Below, piece by piece: positions 20,283-28,059 of a DNA stretch of 64,000 bases. The position numbers and the translations under genes were made by a program. The first letter of the stretch is position 1, and every line of letters begins with the position of its first letter. The stretch is from assembly GCF_006438965.1 (NCBI RefSeq), contig NZ_RCZM01000002.1, forward strand, positions 124,001 through 188,000, given 5' to 3'. The stretch comes from Pedococcus bigeumensis. Lineage in GTDB: Bacteria > Actinomycetota > Actinomycetes > Actinomycetales > Dermatophilaceae. The notes below the pieces were generated by a model. It made no database searches. It was not told the DNA's origin and worked only from the letters and a program-made list of their open reading frames with translations.

Positions 20283-20518
20283 GGCAACGAGGGTACGACT
20301 CAGGGTGGACCCTGACGCGGTTGGGGGAGTCCCCTCATGGTGTCCCGAGTCGTGGGCTGGCTGACTGGACCCATGGAGAGCAACACGTGGCGGGCGGGGG
20401 TCGCGGCGGGCTACGCGGCGCTGCTGGTGGTGGCTGTCGTGACTTCGCGGCCGTGGTGGCTGGTGGGCCTGCTCGCCGTCGTGACGGTCGTGTGCTGGAC
20501 CAAGGCGGGCGCGAGGGG

Positions 20519-21322
20519 TCAGTCGCTCCAGCGGAAGAACCGTCGGGCCAGCACCGTCGCGACGAGTGCCCACACCGTCATGACCAGCCAGGCTCCGGGC
20601 AGGACACGGCCTTCGACCAGTGCGGCGCGCAGGCTGTCACCGAGGGCGGCCGATGGCAGCAGGCCCACCACGGCGGCGAACCGGTCAGGCAGCTCGGTGC
20701 CCGCGATGACGACCCCGCCGAGGGCCAGCAGCGCGACCCACAGGAGGTTGGCCACGGCCAGCACCCCTTCGGCGCGCAGGGTGCCCCCGAGCAGCAGGGC
20801 CAGGGCCGCGAAGGCCCACGTGCCCAGCACCAGGGCGACCAGCGCAGCGGGTATGCCGCGCAGTGCCGGCTCCCAGCCGAGCGCCGCGCCCAGCGCACCG
20901 ATGACCACCAGCTGCACCGCGATGACCGAGAGCACCGCGACCGCCTTGGCCAGCACCAGCCCGGTGCGACCGAGGGGAGTGACCCCGAGCAGCCGCAGCA
21001 CGCCGTAGCGGCGGTCGAAGCCGGTCGAGATGGCCTGACCGGTGAACGCCGAGGAGATGACGCACAGGGCGAGGACGCCCGGGACCGCGAGGTCCACCCG
21101 ACGTCCGTCGCCCAGCGAGATGGCCTCGGCGTGCACCAGTCCGACGAGGACGGCGGCGGGAAGCAGCACGGCCACGAGCAGCTGCTCACCGTTGCGCAAC
21201 AGGGTCGCCGCCTCGAACCTGGCCTGGGCCAGCACCCGCGCAGATGGGGACGCCGGACCGGAACGGGCACTGTGCGACGGGTTGGTGGGCGTCGCGTTGG
21301 CGGGGGTGGCGTCGGCGGTCAT
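20519..21322 (-). CDS. ABC-2 type transporter permease
   Basis: 267 residues with about six hydrophobic helices after a short polar N-terminus. ABC-2 features include the region SSAFTGQAISTGFDRRYGVLRLLGVTPLGR, seen in multidrug or heme-export-like permeases (quoted residues follow in two parts: SSAFTGQAISTGFDRR and YGVLRLLGVTPLGR). The start overlaps the ATPase gene by 4 nt. The position between ctaA and sufR is shared with mycobacteria (Rv1456c-Rv1459c region), so a link to respiratory or heme biology is possible but unproven. Confidence 0.87.
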   Translation of the reverse strand: MTADATPANATPTNPSHSARSGPASPSARVLAQARFEAATLLRNGEQLLVAVLLPAAVLVGLVHAEAISLGDGRRVDLAVPGVLALCVISSAFTGQAISTGFDRRYGVLRLLGVTPLGRTGLVLAKAVAVLSVIAVQLVVIGALGAALGWEPALRGIPAALVALVLGTWAFAALALLLGGTLRAEGVLAVANLLWVALLALGGVVIAGTELPDRFAAVVGLLPSAALGDSLRAALVEGRVLPGAWLVMTVWALVATVLARRFFRWSD

Positions 21323-22029
21323 GCGACCGACTTCCGGGTGAGGGCGAAGTAGCGGTCCTCGAGCCGGTCACCACCGGTGACGTCGGCCAGCGAACCCTGG
21401 GCGACCACGGCGCCGGCGGCGACCACGACGAGGTGGTCGGCCAGCCGTTCCGCCTCCTCGAAGGAGTGGGTGGTGAGGACCACCGCGGCGCCGTCGTCGG
21501 CGAGCGACCGCACCAGCTCCCAGACGTCGAGGCGGGCATGCGGGTCGAGGCCCGCGCTCGGCTCGTCGAGGAAGGCGACCTCGGGACGACCCACGAGGGC
21601 GGCTGCCAGGGCGACACGCTGGCGCTGGCCACCCGACAGCCTGCGCACGGAGGTGCCTGCGAACTCGTCGATCCCCAGCCGCTCGACCAGCGGCAGGAGC
21701 GGCGCCGGCGCGGCATACATCGAGGAGAGGTGGCGCAGCAGCCGCACGGGACGGGCGGAGGCGGGCAGCCCCCCGTCCTGGAGCATCACGCCGACGCGGG
21801 CGCGGTGGGCCGGGCCGGCGTTCCACGGGTCGGTGCCCAGGACGCGCACCTGACCACCGTCGGGGCGACGAAGCCCCTCGCAGCACTCGACCATCGTCGT
21901 CTTGCCCGCGCCGTTGGGCCCGAGGACGGCAGTGACGGAGCCGAGCTCGGCCTGCCAGGAGGCGCCGTCGAGGGCCACCACACCGCCGTAGCGCTTGGCG
22001 AGACCGGAGACGAGGACGGCTGGTGGCAC
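21319..22029 (-). CDS. ABC transporter ATP-binding protein
   Basis: 236 residues, GTG start. Walker A GPNGAGKTT near residue 37, signature LSGGQRQRVALA, Walker B VAFLDEPSAGLD, switch His in TTHSFEE. It powers the ABC-2 permease encoded immediately downstream with a 4-nt overlap. TAGACT (22036-22041) lies 6 nt before the GTG, suggesting a leaderless transcript. Confidence 0.92.
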   Translation of the reverse strand: MPPAVLVSGLAKRYGGVVALDGASWQAELGSVTAVLGPNGAGKTTMVECCEGLRRPDGGQVRVLGTDPWNAGPAHRARVGVMLQDGGLPASARPVRLLRHLSSMYAAPAPLLPLVERLGIDEFAGTSVRRLSGGQRQRVALAAALVGRPEVAFLDEPSAGLDPHARLDVWELVRSLADDGAAVVLTTHSFEEAERLADHLVVVAAGAVVAQGSLADVTGGDRLEDRYFALTRKSVA

Positions 22030-22055
22030 GCGCTGAGTCTAGGTCCGGGGTGACT

Positions 22056-22071
22056 CCCGCCCTGAGGCGGG
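22056..22071. repeat. CCCGCC-CTGA-GGCGGG palindrome
   Basis: A 6-bp stem with CTGA loop just upstream of the ABC ATPase gene. Related CCTNAGG-centred palindromes recur at 22374-22388 and 22421-22439, and a CCTCAGAGG version near 22134-22144. Confidence 0.5.
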
Positions 22072-22198
22072 CCGGGGCACCTCAGACCGGGTCGCGAGGG
22101 TGCAGGAGTGGGCGACTTCCCCATGTCCGGGGGTGCCTCAGAGGCGAACTGTGAAGGCATCCGCACAACAGGACACCACCGCACGAAGGAGCAAGGCC

Positions 22199-22372
22199 AT
22201 GAGCATCACCGCCCACCCGTACATCGTCCTCGCCGAGCAGCAGTGGAAGCAGGAGAGCCTGTCCGGCGCCAACCTCGCCAGCCACCGCACCCGTCGTCCG
22301 CGCAGGCGCCTCGGCTGGCACCTGCCGCGGCCGCTCGGACGCCCGGCCCGGCACACCCCGCGACCTGTCTAA
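22199..22372 (+). CDS. Small basic protein, paralogue of the next gene
   Basis: 57 residues starting MSITAHPYIVLAEQQW; ATG with a good GAAGGAG ribosome-binding site 9 nt upstream. The N-terminal 20 residues are acidic/hydrophobic and the rest is very rich in Arg, His and Pro. No family recognised. It resembles the following small gene (shared pattern MSI-A-P--V-AE--W--E-LS), and their upstream regions share CCCCATGTC and a TGCCT-AG-GGCG palindrome. This indicates tandem duplication and argues that both are real genes. Confidence 0.65.
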   Translation: MSITAHPYIVLAEQQWKQESLSGANLASHRTRRPRRRLGWHLPRPLGRPARHTPRPV

Positions 22373-22373
22373 G

Positions 22374-22388
22374 GCCCCCTGAGGGGGC
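22374..22388 (+). terminator. GCCCCC-TGA-GGGGGC hairpin after the first small gene
   Basis: A perfect 6-bp GC stem 2 nt after the stop. There is no T-run. Either a terminator-like hairpin or another member of the CCTNAGG palindrome set in this island. Confidence 0.45.
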
Positions 22389-22420
22389 AGCCGGCGCAGA
22401 TAGGGCAGACGCCCCATGTC

Positions 22421-22439
22421 ACCGCCTGCCTTAGGCGGT
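22421..22439. promoter_or_regulatory. ACCGCCT-N5-AGGCGGT palindrome before the second small gene
   Basis: 7-bp perfect arms with 5-nt spacer, 36 nt upstream of the second small gene and preceded by CCCCATGTC. The first small gene has the same arrangement (CCCCATGTC at 22121-22131, then GTGCCTCAGAGGCG). A shared operator is likely; the neighbouring LuxR-type regulator is a candidate ligand (inference). Confidence 0.5.
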
Positions 22440-22474
22440 CAGGTTTAAGTCACCACCACCAGAAGGAGCACATC

Positions 22475-22669
22475 ATGAGCATCAACGCAGACCCGCTGTT
22501 CGTCGCCGCAGAGGTTGCCTGGCGCACCGAGAACCTGTCGCACGGCCTGGCCACCGCCGGCCCGGCACGTCACCACGGCCACGCCATCCGCACCGCGCTC
22601 GGTCGGGTCATCCACCCGCACCGGCACGGTCGGGGCACCGCTCGCACCGGCGCAGCACGCGTCGCCTGA
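22475..22669 (+). CDS. Small His/Arg-rich protein, paralogue of the previous gene
   Basis: 64 residues starting MSINADPLFVAAEVAW; ATG preceded by AGAAGGAG. As in its paralogue, an N-terminal amphipathic stretch is followed by a basic tail, here rich in His (PARHHGHA, HPHRHGRG). Function unknown. The histidines could bind metal or nucleic acid (speculation). It lies just upstream of the LuxR-family gene. Confidence 0.65.
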   Translation: MSINADPLFVAAEVAWRTENLSHGLATAGPARHHGHAIRTALGRVIHPHRHGRGTARTGAARVA

Positions 22670-22805
22670 CCGCGGCCGCCACCATGGCGACCACGACAGC
22701 AACCAGAACCGCGACCACGTCGGCGACAACGACCAGGACGGCGATCGCACCGGCGACCGCGCCGGACGTCGAAACCCACGACACCGTGTCGGACCACTCC
22801 GACAT
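22608..22805 (-). CDS. Possible single-pass membrane microprotein
   Basis: An open frame of 65 residues on the minus strand. MSEWSDTVSW is followed by a continuous Ala/Val/Leu segment long enough to span the membrane, then a basic tail (VRRRVLRRCERC). Its ATG lies in the 58-nt palindrome shared with the LuxR promoter. No ribosome-binding site is visible, it overlaps the second small gene antisense, and Val-rich frames arise easily opposite Asp/Thr codons in GC-rich DNA. Low confidence. Confidence 0.28.
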   Translation of the reverse strand: MSEWSDTVSWVSTSGAVAGAIAVLVVVADVVAVLVAVVVAMVAAAVRRRVLRRCERCPDRAGAGG

Positions 22806-22826
22806 AATCGGTGCCGTGGGTTTCGA
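22769..22826. promoter_or_regulatory. 58-nt near-perfect palindrome over the LuxR-gene promoter
   Basis: Outer arms TCGAAACCCACG (22769-22780) and CGTGGGTTTCGA (22815-22826), inner arms TGTCGGA (22787-22793) and TCCGACA (22798-22804). Apart from one mismatch and a 4-nt TAAT insertion on the right (22805-22808), the two halves are exact reverse complements. That insertion creates the CATAAT -10 box (22803-22808), 7 nt before the GTG at 22816. Confidence 0.75.
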
Positions 22827-25743
22827 GCGTTCGGCAGCCGGGTTGTTCGTCGGGCGTGACGACGAGGCAGCTCGCCTCGCCGACCTCCTGGGCATCGACG
22901 GGGCGGCAGGCACCGGCATGGTGCTGCTCTCTGGCGACGCGGGCATCGGCAAGACCCGCATCCTGTCCGAGGTCGCGGCCCGGGCCCGGGCGCAGGACTG
23001 GACCGTCCTGGTCGGGCACTGCCTGGGTGAGGCTGGTCAGTCGCTGCCCTACCTCCCGTTCATCGAGGTCCTCGGACGTCTCGAGAGCACCTCGCCAGAG
23101 GTCCTCGACCGCGTCCTGAAGGCCCACCCAGGGCTGTCGCGCCTCGTGCCGTCGCGTCGCGCCGAACCCAACCCCGACGACCCCGCCGACGCGGTGGTCG
23201 ACCGCGGTGACCTCGTCGAGGCCGTCCATGCAGCGCTGGACGACTTGGCCTCCGAGTCGCCGATCCTGCTCGTGGTCGAGGACGTCCACTGGGCCGACCA
23301 GTCCTCCCGCGACCTGCTGACCCTCCTGTTCACCCGCGGCTTCTCGCGCCGGGTGAGCATCCTCGCGTCCTACCGCAGCGACGACCTGCACCGCCGCCAC
23401 CCGCTGCGGACCACCCTCGCCCACTGGTCCCGGCTGGCCGAGGTCGAGCGCCTCGACCTCACCCCCCTCGCCGACGGCGCCGTGCGCCAGCTGGTCCGCG
23501 GGCTGCAGACCCAGCCGCTCCCCGAGGCGCAGGTCCGCCAGGTGGTCGAGCGGGCCGAGGGCAACGCGTTCTTCGCCGAGGAGCTGGTGGCCGCGACCGC
23601 CCTCGGCGGTTCCGGCCTGGCCGAGGACCTGTCCCGCCTCCTGCTGGTGCGCTTCGACCAGCTCGACACGTCGGGGCAGCACGTCGTCAGGGTCGCCTCC
23701 GCGGCCGGTCGCCACGTGTCGCACCGCCTGCTGGCGGCGGTGGCCGGTCTCGGCGAGGCCGAGCTCGACGCCGGCCTGCGTGACGCCGTCGAGCACCACG
23801 TGCTGGTCCCCACCGACAGCGGCGGCTACGCCTTCCGACACGCGCTGCTGGGCGAGACGGTCTACGACGACCTGCTGCCGGGGGAGCGGGTGCGCGCCCA
23901 CGAGAGGTATGCCGCGGCGCTGGCTGACGACCGCTCGCTCGGCACCTGGGCCGAGCTGGCCCGCCACGCGACGTCTGCGGGGCAGCGCGAGCAGGCCCGT
24001 GAGGCCAGCGTGAAGGCCGGTGACTCCGCCATGCGGATGGCCGGTCCCGAAGAGGCCTTCCGGCACTTCAAGAATGCCCTGGCCCTGATGCCCGAGACCG
24101 ACCCCGACGTCGACGCGGTCACCCTCCGCGCCGCCACGGCCGCCACTGCCGTCGGTCGCGTCCTCAAGGCCCTCGAGCTGCTCGAGGACCGCCTGGCCCG
24201 GCGTGCGGCAGGCGCCGCCCCTGCTGGTCGGGCCGAGCTGTTGGCCGCCCTGGCGACGACCGCCCGGATCACCGAGAGCACCCTCGACACGCTCGCGGCG
24301 ACCAAGGAGGGTCTCGGGCTGCTGGACGGCGCCGAGGGCGACCACCCCCAGATCCGGGCCCGGTTGCTCGCGGCCAAGGTGCAGGCACTCGCCGACCGGG
24401 GCCGCGACGGCGAGGCCATCGCTGCTGTCGACGAGTCGGTCGCGGCGGCCGAGGCCGCCGGACTCCACGACGTGGCTGACGAGGTCCGGGTGGTCGAGGC
24501 GCGCATCCTCGAACGCGCCGGCGATCCGGAGACCTCTCGAGCGACCCTGGAGCGGATCATCGCCGCATCCCGTAACCCGGGTGACCCGGCCGAGGTCCGG
24601 GCCTACCACCACCTCGGCTGGCTGCACCACCGTGCCGGCCGGCTCGACGAGGCGGTCGACGTCTATCGGCGCGGTGTCGAGCGCGCCCGTGGCGCAGGTC
24701 GACCGTGGGCTCCCTACGCCTTCGACGGGAGGCTGCTCGCCGGGATCGCCGCCTACGAGCGTGGCCGATGGCCAGAGGCCCTGGAAATCCTCGACGTCAC
24801 CCGAGAGGTTCCGCCCGAGCCGGCCCGGTCCCTGCTGATGGGCGCCAGCATGTACGTCGCCGCAGCCCAGGGCGACTTCTCCGCGGTGGTGGGACTCGAG
24901 GTGTCGCGACCGTGGTGGGAGCAGGAGGGGCTCGTGCCGCTGCTGGTCGGCAGCGCGGCCATCGACCTCTACGGCCACGCCGACGACCTCGCGTCCGCGA
25001 TCAAGGTGCACGACGAGGTCGTCGATGCGCTGAACCGGATCTGGTACCCCCTGTTCCAGGGGCAGCTGCGCCTCGATGCGCTGCTGCTCGGGCAGCTGGG
25101 CAGCCACATCCAGCGGGTCCCGACGTCCGAGCGAGCCGCGCTCCTGGCGCGCGGTCCCGAGCTCGTCGAGTCCGCGGGGCAGGTCTGGGACCGCGCCACC
25201 TCCCGGCCCGGCAACGACGGGCCCGAGTCGACCGCCTGGCGGGCGCGGGCCAAGGCCGAAGGCCTTCGCCTCGAGTGGCTCGGCGGAGCGGACGTCGACC
25301 CCGCGCCGCTCGTCGAGGCATGGCAGGCCGCAGTCGACGCGTTCGACGCCTACGGCCACCCCTACGAGACGGCCCGATCGCGGGCCCGCCTCGGCATGAT
25401 CCTCAAGTCGACCGGCGACCCGCGGGGCTCGGACGAGCTCAAGGCCGCGCTCGAGGTCGCCCAGCGGCTCGGCGCCGAGCCGCTGCGGGCCGAGATCCGG
25501 CTCGGCGGGGGAGTCCGCTCCACCCCCAGGGCAGCGTCCCGGCAGGGGGAGTCGCTGACCACCCGCGAGGCGGAGATCCTCGCCCTGGTCGCCCTCGGCC
25601 GCAGCAACCGGCAGATCGGCACCCAGCTGTTCATCAGCGCCAAGACGGCCAGCGTGCACGTGTCCAACATCATCGCCAAGCTCGGGGTGACCGGTCGCGG
25701 CGAGGCGGTGGCCGTGGCCCGAGAGCGCGGCCTGCTCAGCTGA
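22816..25743 (+). CDS. Large LuxR-family transcriptional regulator with AAA ATPase domain
   Basis: About 975 residues from GTG 22816. An N-terminal AAA/NACHT-like ATPase has Walker A GDAGIGKTR at residues ~40-48 and Walker B LLVVEDVHWAD. A long alpha-helical TPR-like middle follows. The C-terminal LuxR helix-turn-helix spans residues ~913-970 (LTTREAEILALVALGRSNRQ). These MalT-like LAL regulators bind an effector and ATP and then activate target genes. The frame is open 44 codons further upstream, but that part is Thr/Ala low complexity. Likely leaderless from CATAAT. Targets unknown; the two small genes are candidates. Confidence 0.85.
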   Translation: MGFERSAAGLFVGRDDEAARLADLLGIDGAAGTGMVLLSGDAGIGKTRILSEVAARARAQDWTVLVGHCLGEAGQSLPYLPFIEVLGRLESTSPEVLDRVLKAHPGLSRLVPSRRAEPNPDDPADAVVDRGDLVEAVHAALDDLASESPILLVVEDVHWADQSSRDLLTLLFTRGFSRRVSILASYRSDDLHRRHPLRTTLAHWSRLAEVERLDLTPLADGAVRQLVRGLQTQPLPEAQVRQVVERAEGNAFFAEELVAATALGGSGLAEDLSRLLLVRFDQLDTSGQHVVRVASAAGRHVSHRLLAAVAGLGEAELDAGLRDAVEHHVLVPTDSGGYAFRHALLGETVYDDLLPGERVRAHERYAAALADDRSLGTWAELARHATSAGQREQAREASVKAGDSAMRMAGPEEAFRHFKNALALMPETDPDVDAVTLRAATAATAVGRVLKALELLEDRLARRAAGAAPAGRAELLAALATTARITESTLDTLAATKEGLGLLDGAEGDHPQIRARLLAAKVQALADRGRDGEAIAAVDESVAAAEAAGLHDVADEVRVVEARILERAGDPETSRATLERIIAASRNPGDPAEVRAYHHLGWLHHRAGRLDEAVDVYRRGVERARGAGRPWAPYAFDGRLLAGIAAYERGRWPEALEILDVTREVPPEPARSLLMGASMYVAAAQGDFSAVVGLEVSRPWWEQEGLVPLLVGSAAIDLYGHADDLASAIKVHDEVVDALNRIWYPLFQGQLRLDALLLGQLGSHIQRVPTSERAALLARGPELVESAGQVWDRATSRPGNDGPESTAWRARAKAEGLRLEWLGGADVDPAPLVEAWQAAVDAFDAYGHPYETARSRARLGMILKSTGDPRGSDELKAALEVAQRLGAEPLRAEIRLGGGVRSTPRAASRQGESLTTREAEILALVALGRSNRQIGTQLFISAKTASVHVSNIIAKLGVTGRGEAVAVARERGLLS

Positions 25744-25762
25744 CGCTCGACGGGCCGGTCAT

Positions 25763-25781
25763 CGTGGTTAGGCTCACCTTG
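25763..25781. promoter_or_regulatory. IdeR/DmdR-type iron box upstream of sufR
   Basis: GGTTAGGCTCACCT (25766-25779) matches 14 consecutive positions of the actinobacterial iron box TTAGGTTAGGCTCACCTAA (consensus from memory); the outer flanks do not match. It lies about 40-55 nt upstream of the sufR start, so an iron-loaded DtxR-family protein could regulate the suf operon. Confidence 0.6.
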
Positions 25782-25806
25782 CTTTCCACGGTGCGGGGTA
25801 TTTACG

Positions 25807-25823
25807 TAACATCGACGTTGTGA
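25807..25823 (+). promoter_or_regulatory. sufR -10 box and SufR-like operator
   Basis: TAACAT (25807-25812) lies 7 nt before the GTG start, predicting a leaderless mRNA. Overlapping it, ACATC-N5-TGTGA (25809-25823) resembles the ACACT-N5-TGTGA site reported for mycobacterial SufR (from memory). Autorepression by SufR covering its own start site is the simplest reading. Confidence 0.5.
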
Positions 25824-26641
25824 ATATCCCGGCAGCGTCTGCGACGACTCAGGTGGCCCCCGCGGCCCTTGAGTCGCGCACCCGCGACCGGATCCTCCAG
25901 GTGATCAGCGAGCGGGGCCCGATCACGGCCGCGACGCTGGCCCTGGACCTCGGCCTTACTGCCCCCGCCGTGCGCCGTCACCTGGAGAACCTCGAGGACG
26001 CCGGCCTCATCGCCGCGCACGAGGTGGCCTCCAGTGTCCGCGGCCGCGGCCGTCCGGCACGCTCGTTCGTGCTCAGCGACGCTGGCCACCAGGGCCTCGA
26101 GTCCGACTACGACCACCTCGCCACCGAGGCCCTGCGGTTCATCTCGCAGGAGTCCGGCGAGGGCGCCGTGCGCCGGTTCGCCGAGTCCCGCGTCGCCGAG
26201 CTCGAGGGCCGGTATGCCGCGGAGCTGGCTGCCGCCGGCACCGGCACCGCCGCTCGTGTTGACGCCCTGGTCGGCGCCCTGACGCGGGACGGCTTCGCCG
26301 CCTCGGCCCGCCCGGTGGGTGAGCCGGGCTCCACGAGCCCGTTCACCGGCATACAGCTCTGTCAGGGGCACTGCCCCGTCCAGCACGCGGCTCGGGAATT
26401 TCCGCAGTTCTGTGACGCTGAGACAGATGCGTTCTCGCGCCTGCTCGGGGTGCACGTGCAGCGCCTGGCGACCCTCGCCCACGGCGACCACGTGTGCACG
26501 ACCTTTGTTCCGACCAGCACTGGCATCCCCACCAGCACCGTTGCCGGTGCGAGCGCTGCACCCAGCACCACCCCCACCTCTGTCACCACCACCCCTGTCA
26601 CCACCACTGCTGTTTCACCAACAGAAGGGTCCACGCGATGA
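25820..26641 (+). CDS. sufR: SufR family Fe-S-sensing repressor
   Basis: 273 residues, GTG start. DeoR-like winged helix at residues ~22-75 ([20 protein letters not shown]). Cysteines in [19 protein letters not shown] and HVCTTFVP match the Fe-S-binding set of SufR. It represses the suf operon when clusters are sufficient. After HVCTTFVP the protein continues about 45 residues as a Ser/Thr/Pro-rich tail that most homologues lack as I recall. Its stop overlaps the sufB ATG by 4 nt, so sufR is the first cistron of the operon. Confidence 0.93.
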   Translation: MNIPAASATTQVAPAALESRTRDRILQVISERGPITAATLALDLGLTAPAVRRHLENLEDAGLIAAHEVASSVRGRGRPARSFVLSDAGHQGLESDYDHLATEALRFISQESGEGAVRRFAESRVAELEGRYAAELAAAGTGTAARVDALVGALTRDGFAASARPVGEPGSTSPFTGIQLCQGHCPVQHAAREFPQFCDAETDAFSRLLGVHVQRLATLAHGDHVCTTFVPTSTGIPTSTVAGASAAPSTTPTSVTTTPVTTTAVSPTEGSTR

Positions 26642-28059
26642 GCACCAACATCGAGGAGCGCAACCCCGGTCTGAAGGACCTGGGCCGCTACGAGTACGGC
26701 TGGTCCGACAGCGACTCCGCTGGCGCGACCGCCAAGCGTGGCCTCAACGAGGACGTCGTGCGCGACATCTCCACGCGCAAGAACGAGCCGCAGTGGATGC
26801 TCGACCTGCGCCTGAAGTCGCTGCGCCTGTTCGGCAAGAAGCCGATGCCCAACTGGGGCTCCGACCTCACCGGCATCGACTTCCAGAACATCAAGTACTT
26901 CGTGAAGTCCACCGAGAAGCAGGCCACCACGTGGGACGAGCTCCCCGAGGACATCAAGAACACCTATGACCGGCTCGGCATCCCCGAGGCGGAGAAGCAG
27001 CGGCTGGTCTCCGGTGTGGCCGCCCAGTACGAGTCCGAGGTCGTCTACCACCAGATCCGCGAGGACCTGGAGGAGAAGGGTGTCATCTTCGTCGACACCG
27101 ACACGGGCCTGCGCGAGCACGAGGACCTGTTCCGCGAGTACTTCGCGAGCGTCATCCCCGCCGGTGACAACAAGTTCGCCGCGCTCAACACGGCCGTCTG
27201 GTCGGGTGGCTCGTTCATCTACATCCCGCCGGGCGTCCACGTGGACATCCCGCTGCAGGCCTACTTCCGGATCAACACCGAGAACATGGGCCAGTTCGAG
27301 CGCACCCTGATCATCGCTGACGAGGGCTCCTACGTGCACTACGTCGAGGGCTGCACCGCGCCGATCTACAAGTCGGACTCGCTGCACTCCGCGGTCGTCG
27401 AGATCATCGTGAAGAAGAACGCCCGCGTTCGCTACACGACCATCCAGAACTGGTCCAACAACGTCTACAACCTCGTCACCAAGCGGGCGACCGCTGCCGA
27501 GGGCGCGACGATGGAGTGGATCGACGGCAACATCGGCTCCAAGGTCACCATGAAGTACCCGGCCGTCTTCCTCCTCGGCGAGCACGCCAGGGGCGAGACG
27601 CTGTCCATCGCCTTCGCTGGCGAGGGCCAGCACCAGGACGCCGGCGCCAAGATGGTGCACGCCGCTCCCAACACCTCCTCGACCATCGTCTCCAAGTCGG
27701 TGGCACGCGGCGGCGGGCGCACGTCCTACCGCGGACTCGTGCAGATCCTCGAGGGCGCCCACGGCTCCCGCTCGAGCGTGGTCTGCGACGCCCTGCTGGT
27801 CGACACGATCAGCCGCTCCGACACCTACCCCTACGTCGACATCCGCGAGGACGACGTGACGATGGGCCACGAGGCCACCGTCTCCAAGGTGTCCGAGGAC
27901 CAGATGTTCTACCTCATGTCCCGCGGGATGACCGAGGAAGAGGCCATGGCCATGATCGTGCGCGGGTTCGTCGAGCCCATCGCGCGTGAGCTGCCCATGG
28001 AGTACGCCCTCGAGCTCAACCGCCTGATCGAGCTTCAGATGGAAGGAGCCGTAGGTTGA
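26638..28059 (+). CDS. sufB: Fe-S cluster assembly protein SufB
   Basis: 473 residues from ATG 26638 (ribosome-binding site CAGAAGGG). Scaffold subunit of the SufBC2D complex on which Fe-S clusters are built. Conserved parts include [27 protein letters not shown] and VVCDALLVD. The mycobacterial SufB intein is absent: the sequence runs straight through. The frame is open upstream into sufR, but [10 protein letters not shown] is the family start. It couples to sufR (ATGA) and sufD (TTGA). Confidence 0.96.
   Translation: MSTNIEERNPGLKDLGRYEYGWSDSDSAGATAKRGLNEDVVRDISTRKNEPQWMLDLRLKSLRLFGKKPMPNWGSDLTGIDFQNIKYFVKSTEKQATTWDELPEDIKNTYDRLGIPEAEKQRLVSGVAAQYESEVVYHQIREDLEEKGVIFVDTDTGLREHEDLFREYFASVIPAGDNKFAALNTAVWSGGSFIYIPPGVHVDIPLQAYFRINTENMGQFERTLIIADEGSYVHYVEGCTAPIYKSDSLHSAVVEIIVKKNARVRYTTIQNWSNNVYNLVTKRATAAEGATMEWIDGNIGSKVTMKYPAVFLLGEHARGETLSIAFAGEGQHQDAGAKMVHAAPNTSSTIVSKSVARGGGRTSYRGLVQILEGAHGSRSSVVCDALLVDTISRSDTYPYVDIREDDVTMGHEATVSKVSEDQMFYLMSRGMTEEEAMAMIVRGFVEPIARELPMEYALELNRLIELQMEGAVG

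Noticed and set aside
20373-21008. Plus-strand open frame with two hydrophobic segments (MESNTWRAGVAAGY...) between ctaA and the ABC permease
   Set aside because: The start looks like a small membrane protein, but the frame then runs antisense through about 490 bp of the permease gene with no protein-like character. The 236-bp gap itself shows no ribosome-binding site for it.
26362-27870. Long minus-strand open frame opposite sufB
   Set aside because: The translation is Val/Asp/His-rich shadow sequence. sufB on the plus strand has full family motifs and overlaps its neighbours.
26638-28059. Intein in SufB as in Mycobacterium tuberculosis
   Set aside because: The reading frame has the length and continuous motifs of an intein-free SufB.
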